A stretch of 64,000 nucleotides of DNA from Rhizobium anhuiense (GCF_003985145.1 NZ_ML133522.1:124001-188000), one strand, 5' to 3'; shown: positions 18,435 through 27,638, counted from the stretch's first letter. The notes: generated from the sequence alone by a model not told the origin. Made by a program: numbers and translations.

Positions 18435-19193
18435 ATGGTTATCGCAAACGACGACGAACTGACAAAGCTCAAGGAGATCGGCCGCATCTGCGCCAACGCC
18501 ATCCAGGTGATGGCGGCAGCGATGGAGCCCGGCATGACGACGCTGGAGCTCGACGGGATCGGCCGCAAGGTGCTCGAGGATTCAGGTGCGCGCTCGGCGC
18601 CGGAGTTCTGCTACCAGTTTCCGGGTGCTACCTGCATCAGCATCAATGAGGAAATCGCCCACGGCATTCCCGGCCCGCGCGTCATCCGCGCCGGCGATCT
18701 CATCAATATCGACGTTTCGGCGGAGAAGGACGGTTTCTTCGCCGATACCGGCGCCTCCTTCGCGATGCCGCCGGTCAAGCCGAAGATCGAACGGCTTTGC
18801 CGCGACGGCAAGCGAGCGCTTTGGGTCGGGCTCAACCAGGTGAAATCGGGCGAACCGCTGGCCAAGATCGGCACCGCAGTCGGCGCCTTTGCGCAGAAGA
18901 ACCGCTATACGCTGGTCGCCAATCTGGCGAGCCACGGGGTCGGGCGATCGCTGCACGAGGAGCCGGCCGAGCTATCGACCTGGCCGGACCCTTCGGAAAA
19001 GCGGATGATGACGGAAGGCCTCGTCTTCACCGTCGAGCCGTTCCTTTCGCTCGGCGCGACATGGGCCGAGGGCGGCGACGATGCCTGGACACTCTATGCC
19101 GATCCCAAGGCGCCGACCGTGCAATATGAGCACACGGTGGTGGCGACTCGCAACGGCCCGGTGGTTTTGACCTTGCCGGATGCGCGGGGGTAG
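18435..19193 (+). CDS. map: Type I methionine aminopeptidase
   Basis: The 252-residue enzyme removes the initiator Met from new proteins. The five dimetal ligands are visible: Asp in LINIDVSA, Asp in FFADTGAS, His in ASHGVGR, Glu in FTVEPFL, and Glu in QYEHTV. The His in IAHGIPG is the conserved substrate residue. No zinc-finger N-terminal extension is present. It may be one of several Map paralogues, because rhizobia usually carry another essential copy. Confidence 0.92.
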   Translation: MVIANDDELTKLKEIGRICANAIQVMAAAMEPGMTTLELDGIGRKVLEDSGARSAPEFCYQFPGATCISINEEIAHGIPGPRVIRAGDLINIDVSAEKDGFFADTGASFAMPPVKPKIERLCRDGKRALWVGLNQVKSGEPLAKIGTAVGAFAQKNRYTLVANLASHGVGRSLHEEPAELSTWPDPSEKRMMTEGLVFTVEPFLSLGATWAEGGDDAWTLYADPKAPTVQYEHTVVATRNGPVVLTLPDARG

Positions 19194-19419
19194 GGGCAGC
19201 TCGCCAACGTTCCTCATCCTTGTAGGTTGCCGTTGCTGAGGTGCGCAGCCTGTAGGGCGGAGCCTCGAAGGATCATACTTGCTTGTCGCTTCTTGCATTC
19301 ATCCGGCGTCAGTACACCCGCCTCGCCCTTCGAGGCCCCTGCGGGGCGCACCAGGATGAGAGGCTCTCTTGGGGGCGCGGCGTCCTCGAACCCGACGCAC
19401 GTCGGCGCCAACCCCGTCT
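19194..19419. other. Intergenic stretch with GC-rich imperfect inverted pieces
   Basis: No gene is supported here. The segment includes CCTCGAAGGATCAT around 19264-19277 and CCTTCGAGG near 19326-19334, which are partly complementary and resemble rhizobial intergenic repeat debris. It separates the convergent map and PadR genes. Confidence 0.4.
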
Positions 19420-19995
19420 TCACCCCCGCGTTTCCGGCCTGCCGCCCTGCAGAATTTCGGTGGCGGCACGTTCCAATATGCCGGCGATGCGGGCGGCTTC
19501 GGGTTTCGACCAGGGATAGCGCATGCGCAGGGCTGAGCGCAGCAGCATGCGGGCGGCGCGAATATCGCCGCCATCCTGCATGAAATCGCCGTCATCGCCC
19601 TCGTCGGCGCCGTGACGATCGGTTTCGAAGACGCGCTTCACATGGGCCATCTTCTCGCCGATGCGTTCCAGCTTGGCGAAGGTATGCAGGATCATGGCGC
19701 GGTTTTCCTCGACGCGGCTGCGGCCGGCCTCGGTGATGCGGTAGAGCTTCTTGGCGCCCTCAGCCTCCACCTCGGCAAGGCCAGTTTCCTCGAGATAGGT
19801 GAGTGCGGGATAGATGACGCCTGGGCTCGGCACATAGAAGCCGCCCGAACGTTCTTCCAATATCTTTATCAATTCGTAGCCGTGGCGCGGCTGCTCAGCG
19901 AGCAGTGCCAGGATGACGAGCTGCAGATCGCCCGCCGCGAATTTGCGGCCCATGCGGAAATCTCCGCCGAACATGCCGCCTTTAAAACCTCTCAT
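19420..19995 (-). CDS. PadR-family transcriptional regulator
   Basis: The 191-residue protein has a Gly/Phe-rich start, then a PadR winged helix at about residues 20-95 (LVILALLAEQPRHGYELIKILEERSGG...SPGVIYPALTYLEETGL) and a C-terminal helical dimerisation part. I place the start at 19995 because AAGGAAGG sits just upstream; an ATG at 20010 adds five residues. A perfect dyad is found 39-60 bp upstream. The divergent MFS gene is a likely target. Confidence 0.88.
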   Translation of the reverse strand: MRGFKGGMFGGDFRMGRKFAAGDLQLVILALLAEQPRHGYELIKILEERSGGFYVPSPGVIYPALTYLEETGLAEVEAEGAKKLYRITEAGRSRVEENRAMILHTFAKLERIGEKMAHVKRVFETDRHGADEGDDGDFMQDGGDIRAARMLLRSALRMRYPWSKPEAARIAGILERAATEILQGGRPETRG

Positions 19996-20033
19996 TGCCC
20001 TTCCTTTCATCGTTGGATGTATCGTTAGCTATG

Positions 20034-20055
20034 TCGTAAAACATATATCTTACGA
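20034..20055. promoter_or_regulatory. Candidate PadR operator
   Basis: The perfect inverted repeat TCGTAA-N10-TTACGA lies in the region between the divergent PadR and MFS genes, in an A/T-rich setting where a promoter is expected. Symmetry and position fit a PadR dimer site; binding is inferred. Confidence 0.6.
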
Positions 20056-20137
20056 TAACTGCTTTCAAGTGCGGCCGAGAATTTTTGACGTTCGGGGAAA
20101 TTGATCGATCGATCAGAATTACTTGATTGTGGTGCGG

Positions 20138-21346
20138 ATGTTGCGGCGCGATAAGCGCTGCATGCTCGAGCGCACCCGTCACTCCCGGCCGAACCTTGTC
20201 TCCACTGCCGCTGCCGGCGCCGTTGCGATGGCGGCCGCCATGGGCTTCGGGCGCTTCTCCTATACTCCCATCCTGCCGGGCATGATCAGCGGCGTGCCGC
20301 TTTCGGCCGCGGATGCCGGCTTCATTGCGTCGGCGAATTTCGTCGGTTATCTCGTCGGCGCAGTGCTTGCCGCCTATGGCTGGGCGGCGGGTCGGGAGCG
20401 GCTGGTTGCGCTGCTGTCGCTGCTGGCAACGGCGATCCTGCTTGCCGCCATGGCTGCCACCGATTCCGTCGCGATCTTCTCTGTCATCCGCTTCCTGGCC
20501 GGCCTCGCCAGCGCTTTTGCGCTGGTCTTCACCTCGTCGATCGTGCTCAGTCACGGAGCTGCTGCCGGCAATGACCACGTGCAGGCGGCGCATTTTGGTG
20601 GGCCGGGAGTGGGTATCGCGCTGTCCTCAGTCATGGTGTTTCTGATCGGCCTCGGCTTTCACGATGGGTCGGGCGGCTGGCGGGCCGACTGGATCGGCGG
20701 GGCGCTCTATTGCGCGGCAAGCCTCGTCGTCGTTTTCCTGCTGCTGCCGGCGGCGCCGGCGCAATCGGCGCAGGCGGGCAGGGAACCGGCGCTGGTCTGG
20801 AACCAGCCGATGGTGCTGCTGACGCTCTCCTACGGCCTGTTCGGTTTCGGCTACGTCATCACCGCGACCTTCCTCGTCACCATCGCGCGCCTTTCTGCAA
20901 CCGGGCCCTTCGTCGAATTCCTCTGCTGGTTCATCGCCGGCCTGACGGCGGCGGTCGCGCTGTTTGCCTGGAAGCCACTGGTCAGATCGCTGGGGCTTGG
21001 CGGCGTCTATGTCGCGGCCCTTCTGGTCGAGGCCGCGGGCGTGGCCGCGACCGTGGCGCTGCCGCCTGCCGTCGCACCGCTGATCGGCGGGGCGCTGTTT
21101 GGGGCGACCTTCCTGGCGATCACGGCTTACGGGCTGCAGATCGGCCGCAAGCTTTCGCCTCAGAGCCCGCGGCGGATCCTGGCGATGATGACGGCCGCCT
21201 TCGGCGTCGGCCAGATCGTCGGGCCTGTTGTTGCCGGCTGGATTGCCGAGCGCAGCGGCAGTTTCACCGTCCCGACGGTGATTGCCGCCATCGCGCTCGT
21301 CGCCTGCGCAGCGCTTGTCATGCCGGTGATCAGGAAAATCGCTTAA
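20138..21346 (+). CDS. YbfB/YjiJ-family MFS transporter
   Basis: The product (about 402 aa) has twelve hydrophobic segments. The first, AVAMAAAMGFGRFSYTPILPGM, contains the GFGRFxYTPILP signature of the YbfB/YjiJ family. Substrate is unknown. The start is uncertain: ATG at 20138 or 20162, neither with a strong ribosome site. Divergence from a PadR gene across a single dyad suggests it is a PadR-controlled efflux pump, a common arrangement. Confidence 0.82.
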   Translation: MLRRDKRCMLERTRHSRPNLVSTAAAGAVAMAAAMGFGRFSYTPILPGMISGVPLSAADAGFIASANFVGYLVGAVLAAYGWAAGRERLVALLSLLATAILLAAMAATDSVAIFSVIRFLAGLASAFALVFTSSIVLSHGAAAGNDHVQAAHFGGPGVGIALSSVMVFLIGLGFHDGSGGWRADWIGGALYCAASLVVVFLLLPAAPAQSAQAGREPALVWNQPMVLLTLSYGLFGFGYVITATFLVTIARLSATGPFVEFLCWFIAGLTAAVALFAWKPLVRSLGLGGVYVAALLVEAAGVAATVALPPAVAPLIGGALFGATFLAITAYGLQIGRKLSPQSPRRILAMMTAAFGVGQIVGPVVAGWIAERSGSFTVPTVIAAIALVACAALVMPVIRKIA

Positions 21347-21472
21347 CCGGTTACATCTCCGTAACAATGGGCCGAACCCATTGCTGCTTCCTTGGAACTG
21401 CCTTAGTTTCCGGCACAATCCGTGTTCCACGACACTCCCGAGACTCACAGTTCAGGAAAGCAAAGCCCTCCC

Positions 21473-22738
21473 GTGTTTCATTCCTTTTTTCCACAGCCAA
21501 AGGCGTTCTTTACTTCACTCGTCGTTTGGACCCTGATTTCCATTGCCGGCTGGTATCTCTTCGCTGCCGGTCTCGGCGCATCGCTGGGCTTCGCACCGGT
21601 TGCCGAGGAACAGCAGCCGATCGACCTTTCGTTTTTCCTGCTCCCAGAAAACGTCTGGTTTTACAGCTATTTCTTCCTTTCGGCAGTGATCTTCTGCGGC
21701 GCATGGCATCTGAAGGCGCTGCGCCACCCCTGGAAACTGTGGTCGATCTGGGGTTCGGCACTGATCATCTTCGTGACCTATTTCGGCGTTCAGATCACCG
21801 TGGTGATCAACAACTGGCGCCGGCCGTTCGGCGATCTTCTGCAGAACGCATTGTCGAAGCAGCCGGGCATTTCCGTCGACAATTTCTACAGCCTGATGTG
21901 GATCTTTTGTCAGATCGCATTTCTCAGCATGTTCGTGTCGATCATGACCGACTTCTTCACCAGCCACTACATCTTCCGCTGGCGAACAGCGATGAACAAT
22001 TTCTATATGTCGAAGTGGGAAAAGCTGCGTCACATCGAAGGTGCCTCACAGCGCGTTCAGGAAGACACGATGCGCTTTTCGAGCACGCTCGAAGGTCTTG
22101 GTATCAGCCTCATCAACTCGGTGATGACGCTCGTGGTATTCCTGCCGATCCTTCTGGCGCTATCGCATTATGTGACGGAACTGCCATTCGTCGGCCCGGT
22201 GGCGAATTCACTCTTCTGGCTGGCGCTCTTCTGGTCGGCGTTCGGCACGGTTCTGCTGGCGGTCGCCGGTGTCAAGCTGCCGGGCCTGAACTTCCGCAAC
22301 CAGCGCGTCGAAGCAGCCTATCGCAAGGAACTGGTCTATGGCGAGGACCATGCGGAACGGGCTCAGCCGCTGACAGTCAGTGAGCTCTTCGGTAACGTTC
22401 GTAGGAACTATTACCGGATGTATTTTCATTACATGTATTTCAATGTCGCCCGCTATTTCTATATCCAGGCCGACGCGCTCTTCGTGGTCTTCATGCTGGT
22501 GCCGACGATCGTGGCGGGCGCCATCACCTACGGGATCTTCCAGCAGATCTCGACCGCCTTCGGACAGGTCAGCAACTCGTTCCAGTATCTCGTCAACTCC
22601 TGGACAACGATCATCGAGCTGCTCTCCATCCACAAGCGCCTCAAGGCCTTCGAAGCGGCAATCGACGACGAGCCGCTGCCGGATATCGACCAGCGCTACC
22701 TGGAGCGTGACGCGGGCGTCGTGCATGCTGACGGTTGA
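21473..22738 (+). CDS. bacA: Peptide antibiotic transporter BacA/SbmA
   Basis: BacA is an inner-membrane importer of proline-rich and nodule cysteine-rich peptides and is needed for bacteroid survival in several legume symbioses. The sequence begins FHSFFPQPKAFF, has about seven to eight membrane segments and the SbmA_BacA core (TRWRTAMNNFY-like segment FRWRTAMNNFYMSKWEKLRHIEGASQR split over residues 165-190). The GTG at 21473 gives 421 residues, close to the known 420 of S. meliloti BacA; an in-frame ATG at 21422 would add 17 unusual residues. AGGAAAG at 21454-21460 is a somewhat distant ribosome site. Confidence 0.93.
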   Translation: MFHSFFPQPKAFFTSLVVWTLISIAGWYLFAAGLGASLGFAPVAEEQQPIDLSFFLLPENVWFYSYFFLSAVIFCGAWHLKALRHPWKLWSIWGSALIIFVTYFGVQITVVINNWRRPFGDLLQNALSKQPGISVDNFYSLMWIFCQIAFLSMFVSIMTDFFTSHYIFRWRTAMNNFYMSKWEKLRHIEGASQRVQEDTMRFSSTLEGLGISLINSVMTLVVFLPILLALSHYVTELPFVGPVANSLFWLALFWSAFGTVLLAVAGVKLPGLNFRNQRVEAAYRKELVYGEDHAERAQPLTVSELFGNVRRNYYRMYFHYMYFNVARYFYIQADALFVVFMLVPTIVAGAITYGIFQQISTAFGQVSNSFQYLVNSWTTIIELLSIHKRLKAFEAAIDDEPLPDIDQRYLERDAGVVHADG

Positions 22739-22778
22739 TGGACGGGACTTGTCCGTGATCCAAATGTCGGCGCGTGGG

Positions 22779-22896
22779 GCTCTTCATCTGCCCGCCGGCA
22801 CCTTCCCTCCGTTGGGGAGAAGAGACTTGCCGCAGGGTCTCGATTCCTCCTTCTCCCCTTGGGGAGAGATGCCCCGTAGGGCGATGAGGGGCGGCA
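22779..22896. repeat. Rhizobial GGGGAGA palindromic repeat
   Basis: This noncoding block contains TCTCCCC-TT-GGGGAGA at 22852-22867 and further CTCCG/GGGGAGA pieces before it. Related TCTCCCC/GGGGAGA stems occur again near 27424-27444. It lies between bacA and a convergent gene, where it may serve as a transcription end structure. Confidence 0.65.
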
Positions 22897-22948
22897 TGAT
22901 ACGCCGTCTCGGCGATGGTGCCATCAATCCTGATGTGGTGCCACGCCG

Positions 22949-23938
22949 TCAGAGACCCGACGCCCGCTCCAGCTTCCCGCGCGCCTCGATCATCGGGATC
23001 GCTTCCGAATAGCTGATGCAGGCGACGTCAGCCCGGTGGCAGACGTCGCTGACCAGGCGGTCGAGGGCGCGCCAGTAGGCGCCGCCGTTCATTTCGACGA
23101 AGTGGAAGCCGAGCTGGAGCGGGATGCGGGCGCCGGCATACTGCTTGTCGAATGCCTCCCTGAAGGCGGCATAGGCGCGCGCCTCGAATTCAGCGGAATC
23201 GGCCGTGTCTTCCTCGCCCTTGGAATGGCGGACGAAGAGATTGTAGTCCATGCCGATGATCGGCTTTTCATTCGGGCCTTCGGGGATCAGCGGCAGGCCG
23301 AAGCGGATGATGTCGTCTTCCTCGACGGGCATGGCCGGGCCCTTGGTGACAAGGCTCGCATCATAGCTGAAACCCGCCTTCTTTTCTGCGGCGGTCATGT
23401 CGGCGCCCGCTGTCGCCGAGAGATAGGGGGCGCGAAAGCCCTTGATGCCGTGGTCGACCAGATCCTGCCAGCCGGCCGGCTCCTCGAGGCCGACGCTCTT
23501 CCAGGCATTCTTCAGCGTCGCGTGAAAGGTCGCGTATTCGGCCGACCAGTCGGCCTCGCTCCATTGGCGGCCGTCGAAGTGGCCGCAGGCATGGCTCGAT
23601 ATGTCGTGGCCTTCAAGATGGGCGTGCCAGATATTGCCAAGGCGTTCGCGGATCTCGTCGTCGCTCTGGGCGAAGCCGACATTGGATTTTCCGCGTTTCT
23701 GGTGCGGCGCCTGATAGGCCTTCTTCGCCGCATCGTTCATCAGGAAGGTGCAGGAGAGGAAATAGGTGAAGTGGGCGCCGTTCTTCGCGGCCATCTCGCG
23801 GCTCTTCAACCACAGCGCATTGTCGTGGGCGCCGTCGAAGGAAATGATGACGAGCTGTTTCGGCCGGTCGGCCGCCTCGGCGGTTGCCGGGAGCAGGAAC
23901 GAGGCAGCCAGACAGGCGGAGAGGAAAAAACGGGACAT
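22949..23938 (-). CDS. Secreted polysaccharide deacetylase-like protein
   Basis: The 329-residue product has a signal peptide (MSRFFLSACLAASFLLPATAEA) and a divergent NodB-homology domain. ISFDGAHDN near residue 35 corresponds to motif 1 (the metal-binding Asp), and HDISSHACGHFDG near residue 110 to the H-x3-H/H motif 2. FRAPYLSA matches motif 3. It may deacetylate a cell-envelope or exopolysaccharide. The ATG at 23938 is preferred to a GTG two codons upstream. Confidence 0.75.
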   Translation of the reverse strand: MSRFFLSACLAASFLLPATAEAADRPKQLVIISFDGAHDNALWLKSREMAAKNGAHFTYFLSCTFLMNDAAKKAYQAPHQKRGKSNVGFAQSDDEIRERLGNIWHAHLEGHDISSHACGHFDGRQWSEADWSAEYATFHATLKNAWKSVGLEEPAGWQDLVDHGIKGFRAPYLSATAGADMTAAEKKAGFSYDASLVTKGPAMPVEEDDIIRFGLPLIPEGPNEKPIIGMDYNLFVRHSKGEEDTADSAEFEARAYAAFREAFDKQYAGARIPLQLGFHFVEMNGGAYWRALDRLVSDVCHRADVACISYSEAIPMIEARGKLERASGL

Positions 23939-24024
23939 GGACACCGCGACAATTTGTTCGCGGTTTCCCTCTAACAGAAATGCGGCGAAGCTGCGGTCTC
24001 GCTGGCATTTATTTACGCCAGCCG

Positions 24025-24299
24025 TTAGAGCCTTTCCTGGTCAGCTTGAAGCATTCTGCCGGAGCAGGTTTTCGTCAGGGCAGAGGCGATTGGCGAAGGG
24101 CATACCCCACGGTACGTCCGAGCCGATCGCCTTTGATCCTGGCGGAAAGATGCCCGGCCCTTCGGGTTGGCTGAAACGGGCCGGCTGATCGACCGGCCGG
24201 CTTGGCCGTAGAACTGGGCTACGACGCGCGCCGGCCGGTCGACCATCCGACTCCGTTTGAGCCAACAGAATGCTTCAATCTGACCAGGAAAGGCTCTAA
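24025..24299. mobile_element. MITE-like noncoding element with 34-bp terminal inverted repeats
   Basis: The left end 24025-24058 and right end 24266-24299 are inverted copies with one mismatch in 34 bp, beginning TTAGAGCCTTTCCTGG. The 207-bp interior has smaller GC palindromes (around 24177-24235, GGCCGGC units) and no gene. The size and structure fit a nonautonomous miniature element. A target duplication beyond the TTA/TAA ends is not evident. Confidence 0.65.
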
Positions 24300-24330
24300 G
24301 CCATGACAAACGGCACGGAAGGGACTCGCA

Positions 24331-24915
24331 ATGACATTGCTTATCGTCGGCATCATACTTTTCCTCGGAGTGCATCTGGTGCGGGTGGTGGCCCCCGGTT
24401 TCCGGCGTTCGATGATCGCAAGCCTCGGCGAGACGGGCTGGCGGGCGGCCTATTCGATCGCGAGTCTGGCCACGCTGATCCTGTTGATCTACGGTTTCGG
24501 GCAGGCGCGCGCGGTGACCGGCATGCTTTACAATCCGCCGGTCTGGACGGCGCATATCGCGATTACGCTAATGTTGATCGCACTGATCTGTCTCGTCGCC
24601 TCGCTGCTGCCGGCGGGGCATATCGCGACGAAGACCAAACATCCGATGGTGCTGTCGGTGAAGATCTGGGCGCTGGCGCATCTGCTCGCCAATGGCGAGA
24701 CGTCCTCGGTGCTGCTGTTTGCAGCCTTTCTCGCCTGGGGCGTCATTCTGCGCATCTCGCTCAAACGGCGGCAGCGGGCGGGCGAGATTGTGGTCCGGCC
24801 CTTCGTCTCGGCCAAATACGACCTCTATGCCGTCGTCATCGGCGTCGTCGCCTGGGCGTTGATCATCTGGAAGCTGCACGAATGGTTGATCGGGGTCTCG
24901 CCGCTCGTGATGTGA
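24331..24915 (+). CDS. nnrU: NnrU-family membrane protein
   Basis: The 194-residue protein has about five or six hydrophobic segments and matches the NnrU family: FLGVHLVRVVAPGFR, GWRAAYSIASLATLILLIYGFG, and KHPMVLSVKIWALAHLLANGE. NnrU is linked to nitrite and nitric oxide reduction in denitrifiers and is also common in non-denitrifying rhizobia. GGAAGGGA precedes the start. No denitrification gene is nearby. Confidence 0.85.
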   Translation: MTLLIVGIILFLGVHLVRVVAPGFRRSMIASLGETGWRAAYSIASLATLILLIYGFGQARAVTGMLYNPPVWTAHIAITLMLIALICLVASLLPAGHIATKTKHPMVLSVKIWALAHLLANGETSSVLLFAAFLAWGVILRISLKRRQRAGEIVVRPFVSAKYDLYAVVIGVVAWALIIWKLHEWLIGVSPLVM

Positions 24916-24918
24916 CCG

Positions 24919-24966
24919 GCGCATAACCCCAAAAATCGATTCCGATTTTCGGAAAGGATTATGCGC
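24919..24966. repeat. 48-bp palindromic rhizobial repeat
   Basis: The element is bounded by GCGCATAA at 24919-24926 and TTATGCGC at 24959-24966, with an inner pair AAAATCG/CGATTTT. It starts four bases after the nnrU stop and could end its transcript. Confidence 0.75.
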
Positions 24967-24978
24967 GGATTCAAAGTG

Positions 24979-25133
24979 TTAGAGCGTCCTGTCGGACGCG
25001 TTAGGGATAGGGCGGTTCAGCTTTTCATGGAAGCGCAGAACCGCTCTAATTTTTTGTTTTAGGCAATTCCCGGCAAAAGCGCTTCGCGCTTTGCCTGGGA
25101 AACCGCTTCGCACTTTTCCTGGAATTGCTCTAA
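24979..25133. repeat. Rhizobial intergenic palindromic repeat, copy 2
   Basis: This copy reads in the opposite direction from the one at 963-1065. It ends in CCAGGAATTGC-type sequence reversed (CCTGGAATTGCTCTAA, 25118-25133) and contains the pair GGGCGGTT/AACCGCTCT. It also has CGCTTCGCGCTTTGCC-type inner palindromes, absent from copy 1. It separates nnrU from the next gene. Confidence 0.75.
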
Positions 25134-25230
25134 TCTTTCACATCCCCCTTACAACAGCGGCAAAATGGAGTAGAAGGCCGACAATATGCGTTTTGCATGT
25201 GTATGGGTATTTCCGCGGCCGGAGACGAGA

Positions 25231-25914
25231 ATGGCATTCAACGACGACAGCTTCATCCGTGAAGTCAATGAGGAATTGCGGTCTGACCAGATGAAGGGCG
25301 TCTGGCGCCGGTTCGGCCGCTATATCATTGCCGTTGCCATCCTGATCGTCGTCGGCACCGCCGGCAAGGTCGTCTACGAATATTGGGACAACAACCGCTC
25401 CTCCGGCACCGGCGACCAGTTCCTGGCGGCGATGAAGCTTGCCGACGAGAATAAGAACGACGAGGCGCTGGCCGCGCTCGACAAGCTTGAGAAGGAAGGC
25501 CACGGCGCCTATCCGGTGCTGGCGCGCATGCGGGCCGCGACGGTCCAGGCGCAGAAGGGCGACGCTAGCGCGGCGATCGCCGCCTTCAACGAGATCGGCA
25601 AGGACAATGGTGTTCCTGCCGCCGTGCGCGATGCCGCCAGAATGCGCGCCGGCTGGCTGCTCATCGAAAATGGCAGCTACGAGCAGGTTTCGGCTGCGAT
25701 CGAGGAAATGGCCGTGCCGGGCAACGCCTTCCGGCATTCGGCGCGCGAAGCGCTCGGCCTTGCCTCCTATAAGGCCGGCAACATGGCGCAGGCGCGCCAG
25801 TGGTTCCAGTCGATCGTCGATGATACCGATAGCCCGCGCAATGTTGCCAATCGCGCCCATATGATGCTTGATCTCATTACCGCATCCGGCAAGGCGCCCG
25901 CCGCACAGGGCTGA
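25231..25914 (+). CDS. YfgM-like membrane-anchored TPR protein
   Basis: The 227-residue product has a cytoplasmic N-terminal stretch (DDSFIREVNEELRSDQMKGVWRRFG), one membrane helix at about residues 30-48, and a periplasmic helical-repeat domain rich in Ala, as in the YfgM/ancillary SecYEG translocon family. GGAGACGAGA at 25221-25230 sets the start at 25231. It precedes der by 16 bp, the same order as yfgM-bamB-der in enterobacteria except that bamB is missing here. Confidence 0.8.
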   Translation: MAFNDDSFIREVNEELRSDQMKGVWRRFGRYIIAVAILIVVGTAGKVVYEYWDNNRSSGTGDQFLAAMKLADENKNDEALAALDKLEKEGHGAYPVLARMRAATVQAQKGDASAAIAAFNEIGKDNGVPAAVRDAARMRAGWLLIENGSYEQVSAAIEEMAVPGNAFRHSAREALGLASYKAGNMAQARQWFQSIVDDTDSPRNVANRAHMMLDLITASGKAPAAQG

Positions 25915-25930
25915 GTTTTAAGGAAAAAGA

Positions 25931-27346
25931 ATGAGTTTCACGGTCGCCATCGTCGGTCGTCCGAATGTCGGCAAGTCGACGCTTTTCAACCGACTGGTGG
26001 GGAAGAAGCTGGCGCTTGTCGATGACACGCCGGGCGTGACCCGCGACCGCCGGCCGGGCGATGCGCGGCTGATGGGCCTGACCTTCACGATCATCGATAC
26101 CGCCGGTCTGGAAGAGGCCGACGCGGAAAGCCTGCAGGGCCGGATGCGCGCGCAGACAGAAGCGGCGATCGATGAGGCAGATCTTTCGCTTTTCGTCGTA
26201 GACGCCAAAAGCGGGCTGACGCCCGTGGACACCGCCCTTGCGGAAATGCTGCGCCGGCGCGGCAAGCCGGTGGTGCTGGTCGCCAACAAATCCGAAGCGC
26301 GCGGATCCGACAGCGGCTTTTACGACGCCTATACACTCGGCCTCGGTGAACCGACGCCGATTTCGGCCGAACACGGACAGGGCATGATCGACCTGCGCGA
26401 CGCGATCGTCGCGGCGATCGGCGAGGACCGGGCCTATGCGAAGGAAGATGTTGCCGTCACCGACGTCGACATTTCCGAGACTGCGGGTGAGGACGAGGAC
26501 GAAGAGCCCGTCTATGACGACACCAAGCCGCTCAGGGTGGCGATCGTCGGCCGGCCGAACGCCGGCAAATCGACACTAATCAACCGCTTCCTCGGCGAGG
26601 ACAGGCTTTTGACCGGGCCGGAGGCCGGCATCACCCGCGACTCCATCTCGGTCGAATGGGACTGGCGTGGCCGCACCATCAAGATGTTCGACACCGCAGG
26701 CATGCGCCGCAAGGCGCGGGTGATCGAGAAGCTGGAGAAGCTCTCGGTCGCCGATGCGCTGCGCGCCATCCGCTTCGCCGAAACCGTCGTCATCGTCTTC
26801 GATGCGACGATCCCCTTCGAGAAGCAGGACCTGCAGATTGTCGACCTGGTGCTGCGCGAGGGGCGCGCGGCCGTGCTCGCCTTCAACAAGTGGGACATGA
26901 TCGAAGACCGGCAGGCGGTGCTTGCCGACCTGCGCGAAAAGACCGACCGGCTGCTGCCGCAGGCGCGCGGCATCCGCGCCGTGCCGATCTCCGGCCAGAC
27001 CGGCTGGGGACTCGACAAGCTGATGCAGTCGATCATCGATACCGACAGGGTCTGGAACAAACGCATTTCGACGGCGCGTCTCAATCGCTGGCTGGAGACG
27101 CAGCAGATCCAACATCCACCACCGGCGGTTTCCGGCCGACGGATCAAGCTGAAATACATGACGCAGGTCAAAGCCCGCCCGCCGGCTTTCATGATCTCCT
27201 GCACCCGCTCCGATGCGCTGCCGGAATCCTATACGCGCTACCTGATCAATGGCTTGCGCGCCGATTTCGACATGCCGAGCGTGCCGATCCGCATCCATTT
27301 CCGCTCGCCGGACAATCCGTTCGAAGGCAAGAAGAGGCGGACGTAG
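25931..27346 (+). CDS. der: Ribosome-assembly GTPase Der (EngA)
   Basis: Der has two tandem GTPase domains and acts in 50S ribosome maturation. The first P-loop [13 protein letters not shown] is at residues 9-21, with DTAGLEE and NKSEA. The second, [13 protein letters not shown], is near residue 207, with DTAGMRRK and NKWD near 320. The C-terminal KH-like domain runs from about 370 ([15 protein letters not shown]...). The length of 471 is normal. The acidic linker between the G domains ([14 protein letters not shown]) is typical of rhizobial Der. Confidence 0.97.
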   Translation: MSFTVAIVGRPNVGKSTLFNRLVGKKLALVDDTPGVTRDRRPGDARLMGLTFTIIDTAGLEEADAESLQGRMRAQTEAAIDEADLSLFVVDAKSGLTPVDTALAEMLRRRGKPVVLVANKSEARGSDSGFYDAYTLGLGEPTPISAEHGQGMIDLRDAIVAAIGEDRAYAKEDVAVTDVDISETAGEDEDEEPVYDDTKPLRVAIVGRPNAGKSTLINRFLGEDRLLTGPEAGITRDSISVEWDWRGRTIKMFDTAGMRRKARVIEKLEKLSVADALRAIRFAETVVIVFDATIPFEKQDLQIVDLVLREGRAAVLAFNKWDMIEDRQAVLADLREKTDRLLPQARGIRAVPISGQTGWGLDKLMQSIIDTDRVWNKRISTARLNRWLETQQIQHPPPAVSGRRIKLKYMTQVKARPPAFMISCTRSDALPESYTRYLINGLRADFDMPSVPIRIHFRSPDNPFEGKKRRT

Positions 27347-27388
27347 AGCTGGGCTTGCAATGATTGCCGGCGTTTTGTGAAGTTAGGG

Positions 27389-27408
27389 CGTGTGCCGTGT
27401 GGCACACG
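27389..27408 (+). terminator. Hairpin downstream of der
   Basis: A perfect 8-bp stem CGTGTGCC/GGCACACG encloses GTGT, 42 bp after the der stop. A second inverted piece, ATCTCCCC/GGGGAGAT at 27424-27444, follows. No T-run is present, so its terminator role is probable but unproven. Confidence 0.5.
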
Positions 27409-27638
27409 CTTGGCCTGCCTGACATCTCCCCCACAAGGGGAGATCGGCAAGAAGCTATGCCTCGCCTTAAATTTGCGGTTCATGTGATGGCCAGTTGTTT
27501 GGGGAAGCCATCACGCCCAGCCGATCTCCCAACCTGTAGGGGGTCCGAAGGACGGGTCAGACCCGTGGTTCGACCCCGAGCCCGGCAGGGCAGAAGGGGC
27601 TATCACAAGCTCTGTGATAGCCATCTGCTGTTCAACAG
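27409..27638. repeat. Repeat-rich intergenic region with a third hairpin
   Basis: No gene is supported. The region holds the ATCTCCCC/GGGGAGAT pair (27424-27444) and a perfect 10-bp stem GGCTATCACA/TGTGATAGCC with loop AGCTC at 27598-27622. The last hairpin lies 16 bp from the convergent regulator gene end and may terminate it. Confidence 0.55.
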
